The translations under genes and the position numbers were made by a program. Shown here one piece after another: positions 37,947 to 47,076 of a stretch of DNA of 64,000 nt. Within the stretch, counting starts at the first letter, position 1. Each line of letters begins with the position of its first letter. This DNA is from Salinarimonas rosea DSM 21201 (lineage in GTDB: Bacteria; Pseudomonadota; Alphaproteobacteria; Rhizobiales; Beijerinckiaceae): positions 409,687 through 473,686 of the forward strand of contig NZ_AUBC01000001.1 of the NCBI RefSeq assembly GCF_000429045.1, written 5' to 3'. Under the pieces are notes generated by a model, which saw only the letters and a program-made list of their open reading frames with translations, was not told the DNA's origin and did no database searches.

Positions 37947-38368
37947 GCCCGATCTTCAGCCACGTCATGGTGGGCGCCAACGACCTCCCCCGCCAGATCG
38001 CCTTCTACGACGCCGTGCTCGCGCCGCTCGGGCTCGCGCGCTGGCACACCAATCTCGAGGGCTCGGACACCGACCGTGCCGGCGCCGGCTGGACGCGCCC
38101 GGGTGAGCGCTGGCCGCAATTCTGGGTGCAGGTGCCGTTCGACCTGAAGCCGGCGAGTGTCGGCAACGGCGTGCAGGTCTCCTTCATGGCGCCGGACCGC
38201 GCGGCGGTGGACGCCGCCTACGCCGCCGCCCTGGCGGCGGGCGGCGCCGACGAGGGCGCACCCGGCGAGCGGCCGCACTACGCCGCGGGCTACTACGGCG
38301 CCTATTGCCGCGACCCCGAGGGCAACAAGATCCACTTCGTGCACAGCCCGAATTTCGACGAGGCGTGA
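37943..38368 (+). CDS. Glyoxalase/bleomycin-resistance (VOC) superfamily protein
   Basis: A 141-residue vicinal-oxygen-chelate fold protein. It begins with [27 protein letters not shown] and ends with [17 protein letters not shown], the two family halves that supply metal ligands. These stand-alone VOC proteins act as lyases, dioxygenases or detoxifying proteins; the function of this one is not known. Translational coupling to the acyl-CoA dehydrogenase (ATGA) suggests a shared pathway. Confidence 0.88.
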
Positions 38369-38371
38369 GCC

Positions 38372-39178
38372 TCAGAGCCGGCATTCCTGCGGCTCGACGA
38401 GCTCGAGGGCCGAGAGCTCGCCCTTCAGCGTGAAGCCGTCGAACTCGAGGCTCAGGTCGCTCGAGACGCCGTTGGCGAACAGCGTGAAGCCGACGATGTA
38501 GTCCGGCGTGCGCTCGCCGGGTCCGGGCTCGAAATAGGAGAGCCGCACCGGCCAGCGGTCGAGGCCGGCGAGCGCGTCCGTCGGCTCCTGCCCTTCGGCG
38601 TCCGAGTCGGGCGCGGGCAGCGCCGGTCCGATCACCGCGAGCGTATCGTAGAGGGTGCGCCCGTCCCCCGTCCCGTCGAAGACCCGGGCGGCGAAGAGCG
38701 ACGCGCCGCTTCCGGCCTCGCCGATCAGCCGCGCGATGTGCTGGGTCGGGAAGAGCGGCGTGCCGGGGACGACGAGCGTCTCGGCGTCGGGCGCCTCGAT
38801 GACGACGCGTGTGTCGCCCTGGACGCGCGTCGCCGTGCCGTCCACCGCCTCGATCGGCTGGCCGTCGGCCCGCGATTCCGAGCGGAAGCGCAGGAGCGTA
38901 CCGTCCGCCTCCTCGAAGGTGGCGCTGTTCGAGTCGAGCGTGCGGGTGCCGCCGTCGCCGAGGTCGAGCGCGGTGACCTGGCGCACGCGGGTCGTCCAGC
39001 CCTCGCAGGGCGAGCCGAAGAACTCGATGGCGATGCGCCCCCGCGCGGCCTCGACGCCGTCGGCGCCGGGCGCGAGCGTGAGGTCGTAGACCGCGCGATG
39101 CTGCGCCAGCGGAACGCCGGCCGCCGCCGCGGCGGGCAGCGCGAGGCACAGAAACAGGACGCAACCGACACTTCGCAT
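38372..39178 (-). CDS. eipB: EipB/DUF1849 periplasmic envelope-integrity protein
   Basis: A 268-residue secreted beta-spiral protein. The signal peptide MRSVGCVLFLCLALPAAAAA is followed by LAQHRAVYDLTLA, the family's opening. The two conserved cysteines for the characteristic disulfide are Cys58 (GSPCEGW) and Cys266 (EPQECRL). EipB was described in Brucella as needed for envelope integrity and is conserved in Hyphomicrobiales, which supports the taxonomic assignment. It ends 3 bp from the convergent VOC gene. Confidence 0.85.
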   Translation of the reverse strand: MRSVGCVLFLCLALPAAAAAGVPLAQHRAVYDLTLAPGADGVEAARGRIAIEFFGSPCEGWTTRVRQVTALDLGDGGTRTLDSNSATFEEADGTLLRFRSESRADGQPIEAVDGTATRVQGDTRVVIEAPDAETLVVPGTPLFPTQHIARLIGEAGSGASLFAARVFDGTGDGRTLYDTLAVIGPALPAPDSDAEGQEPTDALAGLDRWPVRLSYFEPGPGERTPDYIVGFTLFANGVSSDLSLEFDGFTLKGELSALELVEPQECRL

Positions 39179-39353
39179 GCCCAGACCTCTCGCGGAGCCC
39201 CGCTTCCCGTCGTTCTCCCTGTGTAGAAGCCGCGGGCGCCCCGCGCAATGCGCCCCCGTCCTCTCGCGCGCCCTTGCGCGCGCCCGCGCGATCGTGACAC
39301 ATCGGGACCGACATGAGCGCGCGAGGCCGCGCGCGAGAGCCGAGGAGAGCCGC

Positions 39354-39833
39354 ATGAGCCGGATCGAGGACCGCCTCGCCGAGAAGGGGCTGTCGCTGCC
39401 GCAGGCGGCGGCGCCGGTCGCCAACTACGTTCCCGCCGTCCGTACCGGGAACCTCGTCGTCGTCTCCGGGCAGATCTGCGTCGGTCCCGACGGCAAGATC
39501 GCGCCCGAGCACCTGGGCAAGCTCGGCGGCGAGGTCTCGCTCGAGGCGGGGCAGGCGGCCGCGCGGCTGTGCGCGCTCAACCTGCTGGCCCAGCTCAAGG
39601 CGGCGGTGGGCGATCTCGACGAGGTCGTGCGCTGCGTCCGCCTGGGGGGCTTCATCAACGCGAGACCCGACTTCGCCGCCATCGCCCAGGTGATGAACGG
39701 CGCCTCCGACATGATGGTCGAGGCCATGGGCGAGGCCGGTCGCCACGCCCGCTCCACGATCGGCGTCGCCGAGCTGCCGCTGGACGCGGCCGTCGAGGTG
39801 GAGGGCATGTTCGAGGTCCGGTCGCACGCATGA
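39354..39833 (+). CDS. RidA/YjgF-family protein
   Basis: A 159-residue protein of the YjgF/YER057c/UK114 family, which hydrolyses reactive enamine/imine intermediates produced by PLP enzymes. The fold markers are visible: LVVVSGQICVGPDGKIAPEH, AARLCALNLLAQLKAAVGDLDEVVRCVRLGGFINARPDF, and STIGVAELPLDAAVEVEGMF. The Arg in NARPDF is the candidate catalytic Arg. The N-terminal SRIEDRLAEKGLSLPQAAAP is that of the 150-residue RidA subfamily. GAGGAGA precedes ATG 39354. It is coupled by 4 bp to the glycerophosphodiesterase gene. Confidence 0.92.
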   Translation: MSRIEDRLAEKGLSLPQAAAPVANYVPAVRTGNLVVVSGQICVGPDGKIAPEHLGKLGGEVSLEAGQAAARLCALNLLAQLKAAVGDLDEVVRCVRLGGFINARPDFAAIAQVMNGASDMMVEAMGEAGRHARSTIGVAELPLDAAVEVEGMFEVRSHA

Positions 39834-40609
39834 GCCCCGCCCGCGCCTCCGCCCCCGTGGAGGCCGCGCCGGGCTGGCTCGTCGCGCGCCCCATCGCCCA
39901 TCGCGGCCTGCACGACCGCGCCGCGGGCGTGATCGAGAACTCGCGCGCCGCCGCCCGCGCGGCCGTGGCCGGCGGCTACGCCATCGAGCTCGACGTGCAG
40001 CTCTCGGCCGACGGCGAGGCGATGGTCTTCCACGACCACGACCTCGCCCGCCTCGTCGGCCGCGAGGGGAGCGTGCACGAGACGACCGCGTCGGCGCTCA
40101 CGGCGATGCCGCTTTCCGGCGCGGCGGACGGCGAGGGGCCGCCCACGCTCGCCGACTTCCTCACCGTCGTCGCAGGACGCGTCGGGCTCGTGGTCGAGAT
40201 CAAGAGCCGCTTCGATGCCGACATGCGGCTGACGCATCGCACGCTGGACGTGCTGTCGCGCTACGACGGACCCTACGTGGTCGAGAGCTTCGACCCGGAC
40301 GTGGTGGCCGAGGTGCGCCGCACGGCCCCGCACGTTCCCCGCGGCATCGTCGCCGAGACGCGCTGGACGCATCCGGACTGGGCCTTCCTGTCGCCCGAGC
40401 GCAAGCACGCGCTCGGCAACCTGCTCCACTTCGACGCGACGCGCCCGCACTTCCTGTCCTGGCAGGTGGCCGATCTCGTCGACGGCCCGCCCTTCCTGCT
40501 GCGCCGCCTCGGCATCCCGGTCACCGCCTGGACCGTGCGCGACGAGGCGGCCCGGGCGCTCGCCCGCGAGCACGCCGACCAGATCGTGTTCGAGGGCTTC
40601 CGGCCCTGA
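39830..40609 (+). CDS. Glycerophosphodiester phosphodiesterase
   Basis: A 259-residue cytosolic GDPD-family TIM-barrel enzyme releasing glycerol-3-phosphate from deacylated phospholipids. The catalytic pair is in IAHRGLHDR (His24, Arg25) with Glu/Asn in VIENS, metal ligands in IELDVQLSADG, and the second catalytic His in VFHDHDLARL. No signal peptide, so it resembles the cytosolic UgpQ form. Its start overlaps the ridA stop. Confidence 0.92.
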   Translation: MSPARASAPVEAAPGWLVARPIAHRGLHDRAAGVIENSRAAARAAVAGGYAIELDVQLSADGEAMVFHDHDLARLVGREGSVHETTASALTAMPLSGAADGEGPPTLADFLTVVAGRVGLVVEIKSRFDADMRLTHRTLDVLSRYDGPYVVESFDPDVVAEVRRTAPHVPRGIVAETRWTHPDWAFLSPERKHALGNLLHFDATRPHFLSWQVADLVDGPPFLLRRLGIPVTAWTVRDEAARALAREHADQIVFEGFRP

Positions 40610-40691
40610 GGGACGGACGCGGGGCCGGGAGTGTGGGGCGGCGTCCTGGAGGTGGCCTACTTGCGACGGCGCCCACGGGCACGCCGGCTTC

Positions 40692-40723
40692 CGCGGCGCG
40701 GAACGCGTCGCTTCCGCGCCGCG
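40692..40723 (+). terminator. Long hairpin after the glycerophosphodiesterase gene
   Basis: A perfect 12-bp stem (CGCGGCGCGGAA with TTCCGCGCCGCG, 8-nt loop) lies about 80 bases after the stop, in the convergent gap 40610-40790. No T-run follows. It may serve either convergent gene. Confidence 0.4.
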
Positions 40724-40777
40724 CCCCATCCGTCACCGGCTTCGCCGGCGACGCCTTCCCCTTACGGGGAAGGAGAA
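40723..40777. repeat. Intergenic palindromic repeat, second copy
   Basis: The block CCCCATCCGTCACCGGCTTC and what follows align with 10586-10639. Both share TCCGTC, CGGCTTCGCCG, CGA and a terminal hairpin. Here the hairpin is CCTTCCCC-TTAC-GGGGAAGG (40754-40773). It belongs to a dispersed GC-rich intergenic repeat family. Confidence 0.6.
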
Positions 40778-40790
40778 CGCCTGCGTCGAG

Positions 40791-41987
40791 TCAGCCCGCC
40801 TGGATCGCCTCCCAGCGCGCGTCCGCCTTCGCCGAGCGGACGGCGGCCTCGATGAAGGCGACGCCGCGCACGCCGTCGTCGACGGTGGGGACGTCGAGGG
40901 CCTCCGGCGGCGCGCTCGTGCCCGCGAGGCGGGCCTCGATCTGGTCGGCGATGTCGGAATAGAGGTTGGCGAAGCCTTCCAGGTAGCCCTCCGGGTGGCC
41001 CGACGGAGTCCGGCTGACGCGCTGGGAGACCGCGCCCGCGCCCGCGCCGTTGCGGCGGATGAGCCGCGGCGGCTCGCCGATGGGCGTGTGGACGAGGACG
41101 TTGGGGTTCTCCTGCGCCCAGGAGAGCGAGCCGGTCTCGCCGTAGATGCGCAGCGTCAGCGCGTTCTCCTCGCCGACCGCCACCTGCGAGCACCACAGCG
41201 CGCCGCGCGCGCCGCCTTCGAAGCGCAGCAGCATGTGGGCGTTGTCGTCGAGGCGCCGGCCCGGCGCGAAGGCGGTGAGGTCGGCGCAGAGCCGCTCCAC
41301 CTTCACGCCCGCGACGAACTCGGCGAGGTTGAAGGCGTGCGAGCCGATGTCGCCCACCGAGCCCGCGGGACCGGACTTCGCCGGGTCCGTGCGCCAGGCG
41401 GCCTGCTTCTGGCCCTCCTCCTCGATGCGGGTGGCGAGCCAGTCCTGCGCGTATTCCACCTGCACGACCCGCACCGCCCCGATCGCCCCGGATCGAACCA
41501 GCGCGCGCGCCTCGCGCACCAGCGGGTAGCCGGTATAGTTGTGCGTCACCGCGAAGACGACTCCCTTGGTCCTCGCCAGGTCGGCGAGCTCCCGCGCCTG
41601 GTCGAGGGAGGTGGTCAGCGGCTTGTCGCAGATCACGTGGAAGCCGGCCTCGAGGAAGGCCTTGGCCGGCTCGTGATGCGCGAAGTTGGGGGTGACGATC
41701 GCCACCGCGTCGATCCGGTCGTCCCGCGCGGCCTCCCCGGCGGCCATCGCCGCCGCGCCGTCGTAGACGCGCTCCGGGTCGAGCAGCAGGTCGGCGCCGG
41801 AGGCGCGCGCCTTCTCGGGCGAGGAGGAAAGCGCGCCGGCCACGAGCGTCCAGCGGTCGTCGAGGCGCGCGGCGATGCGGTGCACCGCGCCGATGAAGGC
41901 GCCGCGCCCGCCGCCCACCATGCCCAGCCGCAGCCGGCGGGAGCGGGTGCCGGAGGAGCCGTCCTGGCCGGAAGCTTCGATCGTCAT
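40791..41987 (-). CDS. Gfo/Idh/MocA-family sugar/polyol dehydrogenase
   Basis: A 398-residue NAD(P)-dependent oxidoreductase. The Rossmann glycine motif is [17 protein letters not shown] (about residues 21-37). The catalytic Lys is in [15 protein letters not shown], the family E/D-K-P motif. Downstream [17 protein letters not shown] supplies the active-site Asp/His. It starts 1 bp after the isomerase gene and ends the operon. Such pairs of a Gfo/Idh enzyme and a TIM-barrel isomerase usually oxidise inositols or rare sugars; the substrate is unknown. Confidence 0.9.
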   Translation of the reverse strand: MTIEASGQDGSSGTRSRRLRLGMVGGGRGAFIGAVHRIAARLDDRWTLVAGALSSSPEKARASGADLLLDPERVYDGAAAMAAGEAARDDRIDAVAIVTPNFAHHEPAKAFLEAGFHVICDKPLTTSLDQARELADLARTKGVVFAVTHNYTGYPLVREARALVRSGAIGAVRVVQVEYAQDWLATRIEEEGQKQAAWRTDPAKSGPAGSVGDIGSHAFNLAEFVAGVKVERLCADLTAFAPGRRLDDNAHMLLRFEGGARGALWCSQVAVGEENALTLRIYGETGSLSWAQENPNVLVHTPIGEPPRLIRRNGAGAGAVSQRVSRTPSGHPEGYLEGFANLYSDIADQIEARLAGTSAPPEALDVPTVDDGVRGVAFIEAAVRSAKADARWEAIQAG

Positions 41988-41988
41988 G

Positions 41989-43050
41989 TCACGCCTCCCC
42001 GAGCCCGAGCATGCGGCGGTTGGCGGCCTGGTCCGTGCCGCCGCCGGCGAAGTCGTCGAAGGCCTTCTCGGTGACCCGGATGATGTGGGCCTCGATGAAC
42101 TGCGCCCCCTCGCGGGCGCCGTCCTCGGGGTGCTTCAGGGCGCATTCCCACTCGAGCACGGCCCAGCTGTCGTAGTCGTACTGGGCGAGCTTGGAGAAGA
42201 TCTGCCCGAAGTCGATCTGCCCGTCCCCCAGCGAGCGGAAGCGGCCCGCGCGCTCGACCCAGCCGGCATAGCCGCCGTAGACCCCCTGGCGCCCGGTCGG
42301 GTTCAGCTCGGCGTCCTTGGCGTGGAAGGCCTTGATGCGCTCGTGGTAGATGTCGATGAAGGCGACGTAGTCGAGCCCCTGCAGCAGGAAGTGGCTCGGG
42401 TCGTAGTTGATGCAGGCGCGGGCATGGCCGCCCACCGCCTCGACGAAGCGCTCGAAGCTCGTGCCGTCGTGCAGGTCCTCGCCCGGGTGGAGCTCGAAAG
42501 CGACGTCGCAGCCCGCGTCCTCGTAGGCGTCGAGGATCGGGCGCCAGCGCCTGGCCAGCTCCTCGAAGGCGGTCTCGATCAGGCCGGCGGGACGCTGCGG
42601 CCAGGGATAGACGTAGGGCCAGGCGAGCGCGCCGGAGAAGCTCACCGACGCCGAGAGCCCGAAGCGTCGCGAGGCTTCCGCCGCGAGCCTCATCTGGCGA
42701 ACCGCCCACTCGGTGCGCGCAGCGGGATTGCCGCGCACCTCGGGGGGCGCGAAGCCGTCGAAGGCGTCGGTGTAGGCCGGGTGCACGGCGACGAGCTGGC
42801 CCTGCATGTGCGTCGAGAGCTCGGTGATCGAAAGCCCGTGCGCGGCGACGATGCCCTCGACCTCGTCGACATAGGCCTCCGACGTCGCCGCCTTCTCCAG
42901 ATCGAACAGGCGGGCGTCGAAGGTGGGGATCTGCACGCCCTTGTAGCCGAGCGACGCCGCCCAGCGGCAGATCGCGTCGAGCGAGTCGAACGGCGCCTCG
43001 TCGCCCGCGAACTGGGCGAGGAACAGGCCGGGTCCCTTCATGGTCTTCAT
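41989..43050 (-). CDS. TIM-barrel sugar phosphate isomerase/epimerase
   Basis: A 353-residue AP-endonuclease-2-like barrel (IolE/IolI class). Metal-site segments seen are FELHPGEDLHDGTSF, NYDPSHFLLQGLD, IKAFHAKDAELN and WAVLEWECALKHPEDGA. GGGAGG lies 7 bases before ATG 43050; a second ATG three codons on is less well placed. It is longer than IolI (about 280) and resembles the 350-residue isomerases paired with Gfo/Idh enzymes in rhizobia. It acts with the downstream dehydrogenase, probably on the solute of the adjacent ribose-type transporter. Confidence 0.88.
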   Translation of the reverse strand: MKTMKGPGLFLAQFAGDEAPFDSLDAICRWAASLGYKGVQIPTFDARLFDLEKAATSEAYVDEVEGIVAAHGLSITELSTHMQGQLVAVHPAYTDAFDGFAPPEVRGNPAARTEWAVRQMRLAAEASRRFGLSASVSFSGALAWPYVYPWPQRPAGLIETAFEELARRWRPILDAYEDAGCDVAFELHPGEDLHDGTSFERFVEAVGGHARACINYDPSHFLLQGLDYVAFIDIYHERIKAFHAKDAELNPTGRQGVYGGYAGWVERAGRFRSLGDGQIDFGQIFSKLAQYDYDSWAVLEWECALKHPEDGAREGAQFIEAHIIRVTEKAFDDFAGGGTDQAANRRMLGLGEA

Positions 43051-43136
43051 GGTCGTCCTCCCTGTCGTTCTTTCTCCGCCATGACGCGTCGTCGTCGGTA
43101 TGCGCAGGCATCCACCACGCGCCTTGTTCTGCACGC

Positions 43137-43183
43137 CCCACACCCCCGCCCCTCTCCACGCGGGAGAGGGGCGGGGGTGTGGG
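43137..43183. repeat. 21-bp perfect inverted repeat with 5-nt loop
   Basis: Positions 43137-43157 pair without mismatch with 43163-43183; the arms begin CCCACACCCCCG and the loop is ACGCG. It lies in the 206-bp gap between the binding-protein gene (stop at 43257) and the isomerase gene (start at 43050). On the minus strand it follows the binding-protein stop by about 75 bases and could end or attenuate that transcript. No other gene was found in the gap. Confidence 0.75.
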
Positions 43184-43256
43184 AGGTCGGGGAAGAGCGG
43201 ACGGCCGACCCTGCGCGACCTCCCGCTCCCCCGACGCCCCACGGCTCAGCTTACCC

Positions 43257-44210
43257 TCAGAACGGCGAATCCTCGAAGAAGAACCGGTCCGCGTTCTCCT
43301 GCGTGATCAGCTCCGCGTCGAGCACGTAGGTGCCGCGCACGGGGGCCTGCGAGTAGAACGAGCCGGCGGTCACGGCCATCGCGGTGGCGATCATCGCCGG
43401 CGGGTAGGAGACGTCGACCGGGATCATCGGGTCGCCGTCCATGACGCGCTGGACCATCTGCTTCATGCCGGCGCCGCCGACGACGAACCGGATGTCCTCG
43501 CGCTCCGCCTGGCGGATCGCCTCGATGACGCCGAGCGCCATGTCGTCGTCCGAGGCCCAGACGGCATCGATGCGGTCGTGCTTCGACAGGAAGTCCTGCA
43601 TCACCCGGAAGGCGTCGTCGCGGTTCCAGTTGGCGTACTGGCTGTCGACGATCTCGACGCCCGAGCCGTCGAGCGCGGCGCGGAAGGCCTCGTTCCGCTC
43701 GTCGTCGATGACGGTGGGGATGCCGCGCAGCACCACGACCTGCGCACCGTCGTCCAGGTTCTGCGCGAAGTACTCGCCCGCGACGCGGCCGAAGCCGGGG
43801 TTGTCGCCCGCGACGTAGAGGTCCTGGATCGACGGGTCGGCGAGCCCGCGATCGACCACGGTGACGAACAGGTCGGGATCGCGTCCGGCGAGCGCGCCGA
43901 CCGGGCCCGTCAGCTCGTCCGAGTTGAAGGGCAGGATGACCAGGGCGTCGAGGCCCTGCGCAGCGAGGTCCTCGATGGCGCTCGCCTGGGACGGCGCGTC
44001 CGGCGAGGTCTGGACGATGACGTCGAGGCCCGGATAGGCCTCCTCGAGCATCTGCGCCGCCTCCTCGGCGTGGAAGACGACGCCGCCGGTCCAGCCGTGG
44101 GTCGCGGCGGGGATCGAGACGCCGATCGTGTAGTTCTGGTCCTGCGCCAGCGCCGCGCCGCCGAAGGCGACGCCGGTCGCGGCGAGAGCCGTGATCGCGA
44201 GCTTCCTCAT
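43257..44210 (-). CDS. Ribose-type periplasmic sugar-binding protein
   Basis: A 317-residue type I (RbsB-like, CUT2) binding protein. The signal peptide MRKLAITALAATGVAFGGAA ends near ALAQDQ. The mature N terminus YTIGVSIPAATHGWTGGVVF, the hinge VVLRGIPTVIDDERNEAFRA and DAVWASDDDMALGVIEAIRQ are typical. GGGAGA lies 9 bases before the ATG. It is separated from the permease by 78 bp containing a hairpin (44259-44281), a usual place for mRNA stabilisation that raises binding-protein output. Confidence 0.92.
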   Translation of the reverse strand: MRKLAITALAATGVAFGGAALAQDQNYTIGVSIPAATHGWTGGVVFHAEEAAQMLEEAYPGLDVIVQTSPDAPSQASAIEDLAAQGLDALVILPFNSDELTGPVGALAGRDPDLFVTVVDRGLADPSIQDLYVAGDNPGFGRVAGEYFAQNLDDGAQVVVLRGIPTVIDDERNEAFRAALDGSGVEIVDSQYANWNRDDAFRVMQDFLSKHDRIDAVWASDDDMALGVIEAIRQAEREDIRFVVGGAGMKQMVQRVMDGDPMIPVDVSYPPAMIATAMAVTAGSFYSQAPVRGTYVLDAELITQENADRFFFEDSPF

Positions 44211-44258
44211 CTTGAGCGTTCTCCCGTTCTTCGTTGCGAGCCTCGGGTCGTACGGTTC

Positions 44259-44281
44259 GGCCGGCGGGCTCCGCGCCGGCC
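44259..44281 (-). promoter_or_regulatory. Intercistronic hairpin between permease and binding-protein genes
   Basis: GGCCGGCG pairs perfectly with CGCCGGCC across a 7-nt loop, beginning 7 bases after the permease stop. With no T-run it is more likely an attenuator or RNA-stabilising stem than a full terminator. Confidence 0.45.
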
Positions 44282-44288
44282 GGACGCG

Positions 44289-45329
44289 TCACCGGCCGCG
44301 CTGGAGCGAGCGCTGCACCAGCATGGCGATGATGATGATCGCGCCCTGGACCGCCCCGACGAGGTATTCGGAGACGAAGTCCGAGAGCACCATGATGTTG
44401 GCGACGAGCTCCAGGATGAGCGCGCCGACGACGGTCCCCCACACGAAAGGCGTGCCGCCCTTGAGCGCGGTGCCGCCGATGACGACCGCCGTGATCGCCT
44501 GCAATTCCCACAGGAGACCGGTCGTGGGCGTGGCGGAGCCGAGCCGCGGGACGTAGACGAGGATGGCGATCCCGACGCACAGGCCCTGGATCACGTAGGT
44601 GAGCGTGCGCACCCGCCGGATCGGCACGCCGGAGAAGCGCGCCACGTCCTCGTTCGAGCCGATGGCGACGACGTGCCGGCCGAAGGGCGTCTTGTAGAGC
44701 ACGACGGCCGCGACCGCGGCGACGACGAGGAAGACGATCACCGGGATCGGCACGCCGAGCACGTCGCCGAAGTAGATCGGGCGGTAGGTCTCGCGCAGGT
44801 CCCAGTCCGTCATCGTGATCGTGCCGCCGGCGGCGAGGAAGACCACGAGCGCGCGGTAGATGCCCATGCCGCCGAGCGTGACGATGAAGGGCTCGATGCG
44901 CCCGAAGGTGACGACGAGCCCGTTGAACAGCCCGCAGGCGAGCGCCACGCCGAGCGCCACCGCCATGCCGATCGCGATGGTCGAGACGTCGGCCCCGCCG
45001 ACCGCGTTCATGGCGAGGATCATCACGCCCGCGGTCAGCGCCGCCATCGAGCCGACCGACAGGTCGAGCCCGCCGGCGGCGATGACGAAGGTCGCGCCCA
45101 CCGCGATGATGGCGATGAAGGAGGCGCGGGTCGCCACGTTCGTGAGGTTCTCGACGCTGAGGAAGACGGGGCTCGTGAAGGCGCCGAGCACCAGGAGCAC
45201 AGCGAGCGCGATGAAGGGCGAGAGCGCCCGCATGTCGATGCGCCGGCGCCGCGCCGGCCGGCGTGCCGGCGTCTCGCCCTTCGTTCCGGGCTCGATCGAC
45301 GTGGTCTCGTGCGATCTCGTCTCGTGCAT
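44289..45329 (-). CDS. Ribose-type ABC transporter permease (RbsC family)
   Basis: A 346-residue permease with about ten helices and a basic 35-residue cytoplasmic leader. Family segments include GATFVIAAGGLDLSVGSMAALT, EPFIVTLGGMGIYRALVVFL, KTPFGRHVVAIGSNEDVARFSGV (the family's cytoplasmic loop) and GGTALKGGTPFVWGTVVGAL. Start 45329 lies 5 bp after the ATPase stop. An upstream GTG overlapping that stop is possible. Confidence 0.93.
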   Translation of the reverse strand: MHETRSHETTSIEPGTKGETPARRPARRRRIDMRALSPFIALAVLLVLGAFTSPVFLSVENLTNVATRASFIAIIAVGATFVIAAGGLDLSVGSMAALTAGVMILAMNAVGGADVSTIAIGMAVALGVALACGLFNGLVVTFGRIEPFIVTLGGMGIYRALVVFLAAGGTITMTDWDLRETYRPIYFGDVLGVPIPVIVFLVVAAVAAVVLYKTPFGRHVVAIGSNEDVARFSGVPIRRVRTLTYVIQGLCVGIAILVYVPRLGSATPTTGLLWELQAITAVVIGGTALKGGTPFVWGTVVGALILELVANIMVLSDFVSEYLVGAVQGAIIIIAMLVQRSLQRGR

Positions 45330-45334
45330 GCCAA

Positions 45335-46843
45335 TCACGCGGCCGCGGCCGCCCCCTCCCCGACGCCCGTGGCGAGCGTGACGATGTCCTGCTCGGTGAG
45401 ACGCGCGCCGGCGACCTCCCCGGCGATCCGGCCGTGGCGCATGACGATCACCCGGTGCGCGAGCCCGATCAGCTCGGGCATCTCGGAGGAGATCACCACG
45501 ACCGCCTTGCCCTGCGCCGCGAGCGCGGCGACGAAGGCGTAGATCTGCTGCTTGGTGCCGATGTCGATGCCCCGCGTCGGCTCGTCGAAGACCACGATGC
45601 GCGGCTCGAGCAGCATCATCTTGGCGATGAGCAGCTTCTGCTGGTTGCCGCCCGACAGCTCGCCCGCGAGCAGCTCGCGGGAGCCGGCGCGGATGTCGAA
45701 CTCCTCGAAGGCGTGATCGAGGGCTCGGCGCTCCGCCTGCGCGTCGATGAAGGCGCCTCTCGTGAAGCGCGCGAGCGCGGCGAGGGTGAGGTTCGCGGCC
45801 AGGCTCTGGTTCAGCAGCAGGCCCTTGCCCTTGCGATCCTCGGAGAGATAGGCGAGCCCGGCGTCGAGCGCCTCGCCGGCGCCGCTCGCGTGGAGCGGGC
45901 GCCCGTCGATGCGCACCGTTCCGGAGCGCTTGCGCAGGCCCATCACGCCCTCGAACACCTCCGAGCGCCCGGCGCCGATCAGCCCGCCGAAGCCGAGGAT
46001 CTCGCCGGCGCGCACGGTGAACGAGACGTCCTCGGCGAAGCCCGGCACGCTCACCCGCTCGGCCTCGAGCAGCACCGGCGCGTCCGGCGCGGCGAAGGCT
46101 TTCTCGGGGAAGAGCCGGCTGAGCTCGCGCCCCACCATCAGCCGGGCCATGTCGAGCGGCTCGAGCTCGGCCGCCGGCCTCGTCGCCACGTGACGCCCGT
46201 CGCGCAGCACGGTGATCGTGTCGGCGATCCGCTTCACCTCCGGGAGGCGGTGGGAGATGTAGAGGATGGCGACGCCGGTGCCGCGCAGGCGGTCGATGGC
46301 GGCGAACAGCGCCTCGGACTCGATCGGGGTGAGCACCGCCGTCGGCTCGTCCAAGATCACGACCCGGTAGGGCTCGACCAGCGCCCGGGCGATCTGCGCC
46401 AGCTGGCGCTCGGCGATCGAGAGCCGGCGCACCGGCGCGTCCGGCGCGATGTCGGCGCCGAGCTCGGCCAGCGCGGCGGCGGCGCGGCGCTCCATGGCGG
46501 CGTCGTCGGCGAAGAGGCCGCGGCGCGGCTCGCGGCCGAGGAAGAGGTTCTGCGCCACCGTGAGATCGGGCGCGAGCAGGATCTCCTGGTGGACGAGGAC
46601 GATCCCCGCCCGCTCGGCCGCGACGGGATCGGAGAAGCGCACCTCCTCGCCGTCGAGGAGCAGCCGCCCGCGCGTCGCCGGCAGGTGCCCCGACAGGATG
46701 CGCATGAGCGTCGACTTGCCGGCCCCGTTCTCGCCGATGACTGCGTGGACGCGGCCGGGCTCGAGGTCGAGGTCGATGCCGCCCAGCACCTCGACGGGGC
46801 CGAAGGACTTCGAGATGTCGCGTGCGCTGAGGACGGGCGCCAT
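45335..46843 (-). CDS. Ribose-type ABC transporter ATPase with two ABC domains (RbsA/MglA)
   Basis: A 502-residue tandem ATPase. In the first domain Walker A is GENGAGKSTLMRIL (about 36-49), with signature LSIAERQLAQIARAL and Walker B VVILDEPTAVLTP. The second domain has the degenerate P-loop GLIGAGRSEVFEGV typical of the family, with LSGGNQQKLLIAKMML and IVVFDEPTRGIDIG. It is the first gene of the transporter operon, divergent from the LacI repressor. Confidence 0.95.
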   Translation of the reverse strand: MAPVLSARDISKSFGPVEVLGGIDLDLEPGRVHAVIGENGAGKSTLMRILSGHLPATRGRLLLDGEEVRFSDPVAAERAGIVLVHQEILLAPDLTVAQNLFLGREPRRGLFADDAAMERRAAAALAELGADIAPDAPVRRLSIAERQLAQIARALVEPYRVVILDEPTAVLTPIESEALFAAIDRLRGTGVAILYISHRLPEVKRIADTITVLRDGRHVATRPAAELEPLDMARLMVGRELSRLFPEKAFAAPDAPVLLEAERVSVPGFAEDVSFTVRAGEILGFGGLIGAGRSEVFEGVMGLRKRSGTVRIDGRPLHASGAGEALDAGLAYLSEDRKGKGLLLNQSLAANLTLAALARFTRGAFIDAQAERRALDHAFEEFDIRAGSRELLAGELSGGNQQKLLIAKMMLLEPRIVVFDEPTRGIDIGTKQQIYAFVAALAAQGKAVVVISSEMPELIGLAHRVIVMRHGRIAGEVAGARLTEQDIVTLATGVGEGAAAAA

Positions 46844-46990
46844 GTCTACTCCCCGGTCCGTGACGACGGAGCGGCGGCACGGGCTGCGTGCGCCCGCGGG
46901 CCGCGGCGATCGCGAAGAGGGGGAGTTCAGGTGGCTCGTGCGCGGTTCGGCATGCTGCTTCCTCCCGGAAACGCCTCGTCGACGAGGTCG

Positions 46991-47004
46991 TGTAATCGAT
47001 TACA
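46991..47004. promoter_or_regulatory. LacI-family operator palindrome
   Basis: TGTAATCGATTACA is a perfect 14-bp palindrome with the central CG characteristic of LacI-family operators. It sits in the 233-bp gap between the divergent repressor gene (start 47077) and transporter operon (start 46843). It most likely controls both promoters. The rest of the gap shows no gene. Confidence 0.75.
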
Positions 47005-47076
47005 TCGATCTTGCACCGGGTTCGCGCCTCTGTCAAACGCTCACGGGGCGCAAAAGGATCCGGAGGGTCGGGCGAG

